From: Drosophila pseudoobscura
Lineage: Eukaryota; Arthropoda; Insecta; Diptera; Drosophilidae
Direction of reading: 5' to 3'
DNA length: 64,000 nucleotides
NCBI RefSeq assembly: GCF_009870125.1
Contig: NC_046681.1
Location: 8,569,001 to 8,633,000, forward strand
The position numbers were made by a program, and so were the translations under genes. Below are positions 59,538-64,000 of this stretch, one piece after another (positions within the stretch are counted from its first letter, which is position 1; each line of letters opens with the position of its first letter). The notes beneath the pieces are model-generated. The model saw only the letters and a program-made list of their open reading frames with translations. It was not told the origin of the DNA and made no database searches.

Positions 59538-60244
59538 TTTCCTACGAACAAGGACTAAATCTATGTAAAAGATAATCATTTAGCTAAAGCCCGATACAGA
59601 AATAGAACTACATTGTATGTGATGTGTGATCTTAGGTGTTGAGAATATATATGCAAAAAGTAAAATTAAATTACCAATATTTATTTTATAAATCGTTCCT
59701 TATAATCCATTGAACTCGAACGCAAAGCTGAGAGAACTAATTTCATTTTATATATGTACATATTCATATACTCATATACATATTCATACTCATATACTCA
59801 TACATATTCATTATACTCAAAGAGCATGCAGGTATATTTGATTTGTGGTGAATCCTGATGTGTTTAACACCCAGAAGAAAGCGTTTCCGGCCCTATAAAG
59901 TATATATTCTTGATCAGCATCAATAGCCGAGTCGATATACATAGCTCAGAGATCCCCGAGACCATAAGAGCTAGATCAACCGGACTTTCTTTACATTCTC
60001 TTCCGATGCAACACTGAAAAAAGTGTATTTTAAATGTACTAGATAATCCTGCCTACCATACCATCTGAGAGGCACGTGGGCCATGACAAAACCGTTCCGA
60101 CTGTTTATTGTATTGAAATTTCACATGTGTTTAGTGCAATAGAAAATCATCGGGATTGTTTATCAAAATTGTATGATCATTGTCGGAACAATTAGAGAAC
60201 ACCGGAATAAAAGAGAAGCGTTTTTATGTCCAGTCAAGAAGAAG
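59538..60244 (+). other. Spacer G-H with helentron fragment and array upstream element
   Basis: Holds a CATATTCATACTCATA-type simple repeat at about 59,755-59,822 and a helentron fragment in inverse orientation at about 59,831-59,985. The array upstream element follows, with CACGTG at 60,073-60,078 and then TGACAAAACCGTTCCGACTG. An out-of-frame ATG at 60,226 precedes the start of H. Confidence 0.6.
59831..59985 (-). mobile_element. DINE-1/INE-1-like helentron fragment, inverse orientation
   Basis: Reads, in reverse relative to copies 1 and 2, through the 3' terminal segment: ATTTGTGGTGAA, GTTTCCGGCCCTATAAAGTA, TTGATCAGCATCAATAGCCG, then the TCTCAGAGA/CATAAGAGCTAGA interior. The terminal hairpin and 5' part are missing. 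Confidence 0.65.
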
Positions 60245-61560
60245 ATGTCCAGGACCCAAAGGATGAGGTTTTTTACGGTTTTCGGTGCTGTCATTATCAT
60301 AATGCTCATGTATAAATTTTCCTTGGCGAAAGAGATCCTCTCTAGGACACAGGAATATTCCGTTACAGGGTTACCGATGCGTCATCAAATCAAGCAAAAT
60401 GTTACTAGTGAGTCTTGCTAGGCGACTTCATAATATGATTTCATATTTTATTTGCAGACAAAATCAACAGCAGCACGATCAATAATCATGGCAGTAGTTA
60501 GTATTCCTCCACCTCAACTCCTCTCATCTGTAAATCTCCTTCCACAGATAGGAGCATTTATTTGGAGGGGAATAAAAGTTTTCAATCCCTTTTGGCTGTT
60601 TCCAACCAACTGACAGAGTCGTCGGGGATCGAAGATATCAAGACAATTTTGCGGAACCAATTAATTGAAATGAAGAAGTTCAGTAGCAGCATACAAACAT
60701 TAAGTGGTCCCTCCGCGTTGCCTGTACTTCGAGAGCTGGCAATGAAACTGTATGAACCAGGCCACCTAAACGAAGAGATTGATATACAGAAGATATGTAT
60801 GCACAGGGGGTTATCCCTACGGCTGCTCATTCTGATCACCTCAGCACAGTCAAATTTTAAAGAAAGAATGTCCATAAGGCGGACCTGGATGAACTATGGA
60901 AGCAGGCAAATTGTCGGCATGGCTTTTATCCTTGGCCGTACCACGAATGCATCTCTGAACGAGTCTCTCAACAAGGAGAACAATATTTATGGCGATATGA
61001 TACGAGGCCACTTCATAGACTCGTACTTCAATCTCACTCTGAAGACGATCTCGATGCTTGAATGGGCAGATACACACTGCCCCAATGTGAAATTCATCCT
61101 TAAGACAGATGATGACATGTTCATCAATGTTCCTAAACTGCTCGATTTCATAGACGCTCGGTACAAGAACGATCGAACTATCTACGGGCGATTGGTCGAG
61201 GACTGGAAACCCATCCGAAATAGAACGTCGAAGTATTTTGTTCCATATAAATTGTATAACGGCTGGCAGTATCCTCCGTTTACCACCGGACCCGCGTACC
61301 TCCTCACTGGCGACATTGTCCATGAGCTATACGTGCAATCACTCAACACTTACTATATTCAACTAGAAGATGTCTTCATCACGGGCTTCGTGGCCAAAAG
61401 GTTAAAGATTAGGAGGGAGCACGCCAACGAATTTCTCAACAGCCGAATCTCGCTCCGTCCGTGCAAAATTCGCAACGCGATCAGCGTGCACAAGATCAAG
61501 CCAAGGGAACAATATCATCTTTGGAGGGACCTGTTGGATTCGACTATTAAGTGTAAATAG
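60245..61560 (+). CDS. GT31 beta-1,3-galactosyltransferase-like, array gene H
   Basis: Exons 60245-60407, 60458-60496 and 60548-61560 give 404 residues. The start MSRTQRMRFF gives a six-residue tail; the next ATG (60,263) matches the starts of B, E, F and G. The anchor is RFFTVFGAVIIIMLMYKFSL. The middle exon is 39 rather than 66 bases because the usual GTAAGT donor region is deleted; a GTTAGT at 60,497 keeps phase 1. Catalytic motifs are intact: RMSIRRTWMNYG, DDD at about 255-257, MFINVPKLLDFID, RLVEDWKPIRN, TTGPAYLLTGD and LEDVFITGFVAK. The Lys-rich stem of B, F and G is absent. The C-terminal half and 3' flank resemble gene A at the other end of the array. Confidence 0.82.
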
Positions 61561-64000
61561 TTTTTTTTTTTAATTACCTAAGGACTAAATCTATGTAAAT
61601 GATAAGCATTTTTCTAAAGGCCGATATAAAATTAAAACTACATTGTGTGTGAAGTGTATCTCAGGTTCTCAGAATATTGCTTATGTACAAACGAAACGAC
61701 CAATATTTTGTCCATATAAACGACTGAACTCGAACTCAAAGCTGAGGTACCAACAATTTAAGCAATAGAGAGAGAGGTTGTAATAGAGAGAGTAAATGTC
61801 AGTTTAAATGGGACATTTTAAAGATTTTAAATCGTTTCGAACGCGTCTATATTAATTTAAGTCTCTTTCTCTCCACCTTGGATATGTTAATGTTTAAGGA
61901 GCCAACGCATACACGAGAGTGTGATTTAATTCACGGGAACACATACATATCAGATAAAGTTGGGAATGTTTACAGTTTAAAGAAGCTGTTCCAAAAATAA
62001 AGGTTAACAATAAAACAACATGTTTTGCTTCCCTTTGTTTGTTTCAAGTTAGACAACACCTTCATACTTGATGAGTATACGTTCCTGTCTTTTAGATAAC
62101 AGCAATCAAGTGGCTGTGACACAATTCAATTAATTAACGGTCTAGAGAGCATTCCAGTCCACACACAGACAGACAGTCGGATCCCAAAATAGGGACATTG
62201 ACATTGAACACCACACTGAAAAAAATCGGAACTGCCTGGTTTCTTTGAATCTATATGCTATAAAACTGCCAACGGCGTCTGCTGTATAATATCAATGCTG
62301 ACTGCTGCGAAACTATGATGAAACTACTAGAGCTTGCTGGTATGAAACAACTACAACTGGTTGATATGAACCTTTTAAATGTGGCTGATATGAAACTATA
62401 AGGTTGATTTTGGCTGATTAAGGCTGGTTTTGAAACTACTATCGGTGCCTGCAATTTAACTATCAAAGCAGACTGCTAGGTTAGGTATTAAAAACGCTTA
62501 GAACTGGCTGCTGTGAATCTATTGCAGATCTCAGCTAGGATACTATTATAAGTATAAGTCTATAAGAATAATTTTTTTTCAAAATATTAAAGCTAATTAA
62601 AAGACTGTTAAGGTGACAGCATTGAAACTATTAATTCTGTCGGCTATGAGACTTTAAGAGGTGCTATGAAATTATTAAAAAAAAGTTACTACAAATCTAT
62701 TAAATATGGGTTGGAGCATTTTGTGCAACCAGAAAACGAATGTATTCGGATTTTTACCTAAATATGGGACATCATTGATCTTTATAATTGTGGGCTGAAG
62801 ACTCTGTTGGAGAAAATCGAAATAAATCTTGCACTCTTATTTATACTGCAAATCGGAACCACTGAAAAATGAGAAGCTAAATAAAAGTGTATTCACTACA
62901 GGACAGTCGGTAAGCCGAGCGGGTTTTTTTAATTTTCGCTCTCTCAAATTGTACTTCTTCCTTGTTACTCATTTCAAACATAGGCGCGCAGCTCAATTAT
63001 CCAGTCGATAGTATCGATAGCCGTTTGGTGGGAGGGATTTTCATCGCAACAATGAGTATCGTTCCAAGCACAGTGAACGATCACCCTATTGTACACCAGT
63101 AGAAATTTTAGCATAGTTGAGGTGTAAGATGAGGAATAGAATAAGGAATAGATCCACAAGAATAATTATTATTATTAGTATTATTTCCCGCGGTCTAAAT
63201 AAAGAAGGCATAAGTGGGCTAAGATCTTTTCCTTCCATTATGTACAGGGTGACCGGGTGCGGTATTTTTCATACTTAATAAAAGGTATATTTCAGAACAA
63301 ATGGTATAGAAACTTCCACCCGGAGGTTATTTGGATTTTCGCTCTCAAATCGTACTTACGTGTATCATTTATTCCAGTAGATTGCATTTAAATCCTCATT
63401 TTCTCTCATTTACTTTCAGACAATTTCTATTTGGCGCGGACAATGATGGCCTAATTGAAAGTGTTCGGTTCTCTCGCTCTCTTCAAATCGGTAAACGCTC
63501 TCTTTTTCGCTCTTTCTGAATCGGGTATGAATCGGTAGCAATAATGAATTTCATTCATTCATTGTAAGGGCCAGACTCATGTGCCGAGAAAACGGGTCCG
63601 CAACATGGGCAACATTCTGCATACCCTAAGAAAAAGGATATAGCACTGCGGAAATGTTTGTCATTTCAACGAAATTTTGAAGCTAATGCATTAATACGTT
63701 TAATATATATTTATTTGAGAAAATTTATATATGTAATATATAGGGTATATAAATGTCCATACTCAGGTTGATCAGCAACAAGTATTCAATTACCAGCAAC
63801 ATTCACGTGACAAAATTGCGACTGGTTTTTTGTGGAACTTTTTTGTTGAAACCTTGTTGCAGTCAAAATACAATAAATGGGAGTACTTAAAAGTAATTAA
63901 TCTTGTAGAAAATTTAACCATCAAAGGGGAAAAACTATGTGGGCAGAGCTAAAAATCTTAGTTAGCCAGAATTATTCAACGGAATATCAAAATTGAGCAA
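61561..64000. other. Flank beyond the GT31 array, repeats only
   Basis: No exon is supported. From about 62,268 to 62,700 runs a degenerate minisatellite built on GGCTG-TATGAAACTA. Two copies of ATTTTCGCTCTC-CAAAT-GTACTT lie at about 62,932-62,955 and 63,335-63,356, with a weaker third near 63,475. The block at 63,160-63,770 shares phrases with 42,530-42,970, and the last 100 bases resemble 36,250-36,360. All this suggests dispersed repeats at the array edges. Confidence 0.5.
62268..62700. repeat. Degenerate minisatellite (GGCTG-TATGAAACTA)
   Basis: Units such as GCTGGTATGAAACAACTA, GGTTGATATGAACC, GGCTGATATGAAACTATA, GGCTGGTTTTGAAACTACT and CGGCTATGAGACTT recur every 25-45 bases with drift. 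The interrupted pattern and stops rule out a protein repeat. Confidence 0.55.

Overview
The window is fly chromatin, almost certainly Drosophila and probably an obscura-group species. The genes carry short introns with GTAAGT/GTGAGT donors. The spacers hold many (CA)n microsatellites and two DINE-1-like helentrons ending in TACCCGATACT/AGTATCGGGTA inverted repeats. No annotation was supplied; every gene was identified by reading translated exons and splice sites by eye.

Layout. (1) 1-11,956 is non-coding, repeat-rich DNA, most likely the upstream intron or 5' flank of Basigin. (2) 11,957-21,311 (+) holds the 3' half of Basigin (Bsg): an alternative N-terminal block with an extra Ig-like domain and a Q/H/P-rich linker, the two canonical Ig domains, the transmembrane exon and a tiny C-terminal exon. 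About 6.5 kb of very A-rich, probably transcribed 3' UTR follows. (3) A short spacer (27.8-28.65 kb) holds a small unrecognised ORF and hairpins. (4) 29,254-35,493 (-) is mon2, an Arf-GEF-like endosome/Golgi scaffold, resolved into 14 coding exons. (5) About 36,562-37,835 (+) is a C2H2 zinc-finger gene. (6) 38.2-61.6 kb (+) is a tandem array of GT31 beta-1,3-galactosyltransferase-like genes.

The array is the most interesting part. I call its members A to H from left to right. Seven have complete three-exon coding models (A, B, C, E, F, G, H). D has an intact catalytic ORF but no recognisable anchor exon and a frameshifted stem. A decayed GT31 relic lies between C and D. C (596 codons, polyQ stem, long 5'UTR intron) looks like the ancestral, conserved gene; the others are shorter and diverged. 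All seven complete members share the same architecture: N-terminal membrane anchor, phase-1 introns, a short middle exon, and one large exon with stem plus catalytic domain. E, F and G are the product of very recent duplication, unequal exchange or conversion: F is G-like in its 5' half and E-like in its 3' half, a helentron lies at the duplication junction, and E and F have lost several catalytic-domain residues that the other members conserve.

Functionally the genes do not form an operon. Bsg acts at the plasma membrane and Mon2 at the trans-Golgi/endosome. The GT31 proteins are predicted Golgi type II enzymes that would extend glycans by beta-1,3 linkage; acceptors cannot be read from sequence.
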